In this document: one piece after another, positions 63,732 through 64,000 of the stretch
How the letters are laid out: each line of letters begins with the position of its first letter
Position numbering within the stretch: the first letter of the stretch is position 1
DNA from: Blastococcus sp. Marseille-P5729
GTDB lineage: Bacteria > Actinomycetota > Actinomycetes > Mycobacteriales > Antricoccaceae
Length of the DNA: 64,000 bases
Direction of reading: 5' to 3'
Assembly (NCBI RefSeq): GCF_900292035.1
Contig: NZ_OMPO01000001.1
Span: forward strand, 291,192 to 355,191
Made by a program: the position numbers and the translations under genes
The notes under the pieces: model-generated
What the model was told of the DNA's origin: nothing
The model's database searches: none
Seen by the model: the letters and a program-made list of their open reading frames with translations, nothing else

Positions 63732-63765
63732 GCGATCAATGTATCACGCGTGATACATTGATCGC
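63732..63765. promoter_or_regulatory. Perfect 34-bp palindrome, vapBC operator
   Basis: Two 17-bp perfect arms meet at 63748/63749, centred on TGTATCACG-CGTGATACA. It begins one base upstream of the vapB start codon. Phd-type antitoxins bind such palindromes to repress their own operon. Confidence 0.8.
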
Positions 63766-63785
63766 CGTCGTGCGTCATCGCTGGG

Positions 63786-63986
63786 TCACAACTCGCGCTT
63801 GAACCCCTTGTGCGTTGCTTGATAGCCCAGTCGCTCATAGAAGCGATGCGCGTCTGAACGTCGCTGATTGATCGTGATCTGGGACGGGTATGCCCGTTCG
63901 TGGCGCGGGGGCTCGTTCATCACGGCGGAGTGCCGCATCCCGATCGCCGTTCTTACTCGTAGGAAGGGGCTGACAGTGCAGCTTCC
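63786..63986 (-). pseudogene. GNAT acetyltransferase C-terminal fragment
   Basis: Reverse-strand frame ending at TGA 63786: AIGMRHSAVMNEPP, QITINQRRSDAHRFYERLGY and a final GFKREL are the acetyl-CoA-binding end of a GNAT enzyme. An in-frame stop at 63987 closes the frame upstream and no start fits, so this is a 5'-truncated or frameshifted gene near the window edge. Confidence 0.6.
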
Positions 63987-64000
63987 TCAGGCTCGTGGAC

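Overview
The window is high-GC, gene-dense DNA from an actinomycete (phylum Actinomycetota). The evidence is a complete Pup-proteasome operon, the mycothiol gene mshC, rbpA, an F420-type LLM oxidoreductase, and frequent GTG starts with TANNNT boxes 6-7 nt upstream (leaderless transcription). The genus cannot be told from the sequence; a Frankiales/Geodermatophilales-like lineage is only a guess. Positions 1 to about 53.7 kb look like ordinary chromosome. About 53.7 to 64 kb is an accessory island.

Layout. 0-5 kb: frameshifted DUF1206 membrane gene, acyl-CoA ligase, ornithine cyclodeaminase-family enzyme, VOC protein, Pro/Ala-rich anchored protein, tRNA-Leu(GAG). 5-11 kb: DEAD-box RNA helicase, M20 peptidase, SDR and quinone-oxidoreductase-like enzymes. 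11-14 kb: reverse-strand aldo/keto reductase, RecD-like helicase, DUF5703. 14-19.3 kb: LLM oxidoreductase, phosphomutase-like protein, DUF3090, SCO1664-family protein, mshC and a PAC2 protein, the usual actinobacterial mycothiol neighbourhood. 19.4-27.6 kb: metH, HAD hydrolase, RecB-like nuclease, M50 protease, TrmI, membrane protein. 27.7-42.3 kb: mpa, dop, pup, prcB, prcA, pafA, then pafB, pafC, a small membrane protein, tatA, tatC and helY. 42.5-53.7 kb: DUF4333 protein, 5'-3' exonuclease, M24 peptidase, lnt, rbpA, tdk, class-III aminotransferase, a lipid/phosphoesterase operon (GDPD, PlsC-like, metallophosphoesterase) and a second, membrane-bound metallophosphoesterase.

The most unusual chromosomal feature is in the proteasome operon. 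The translation-start region of prcA is preceded by three tandem 68-bp copies of itself, and that of pafA by two tandem 65-bp copies. Both unit lengths are 3n-1, and each copy is a short ORF whose TGA stop overlaps the next ATG (ATGA). This makes two independent chains of coupled mini-ORFs leading into the real genes. A smaller 14-bp triple repeat sits at the SDR/oxidoreductase junction.

The island (about 53.7-64 kb) holds a three-gene recombinase cassette: a tyrosine recombinase, a small HTH protein, and a 500-aa recombinase-like protein with six CxxC knuckles. It also has a zeta-toxin pair, VapBC with a perfect 34-bp operator palindrome, a frameshifted MazF with a broken antitoxin, an integrase fragment and a GNAT fragment. 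Within it, at 59.5-62.1 kb, is a lower-GC cluster headed by a good TTGACA promoter. It encodes an unknown 89-aa protein, a Tat-exported peptide with 12 cysteines in about 59 mature residues, a MauE-like membrane protein (frameshifted here) and a MauD-like CxxC protein fused to a lipoprotein. This resembles the way a methylamine dehydrogenase light chain is exported and disulfide-bonded, but with a much smaller substrate, and is the best candidate for an undescribed system.
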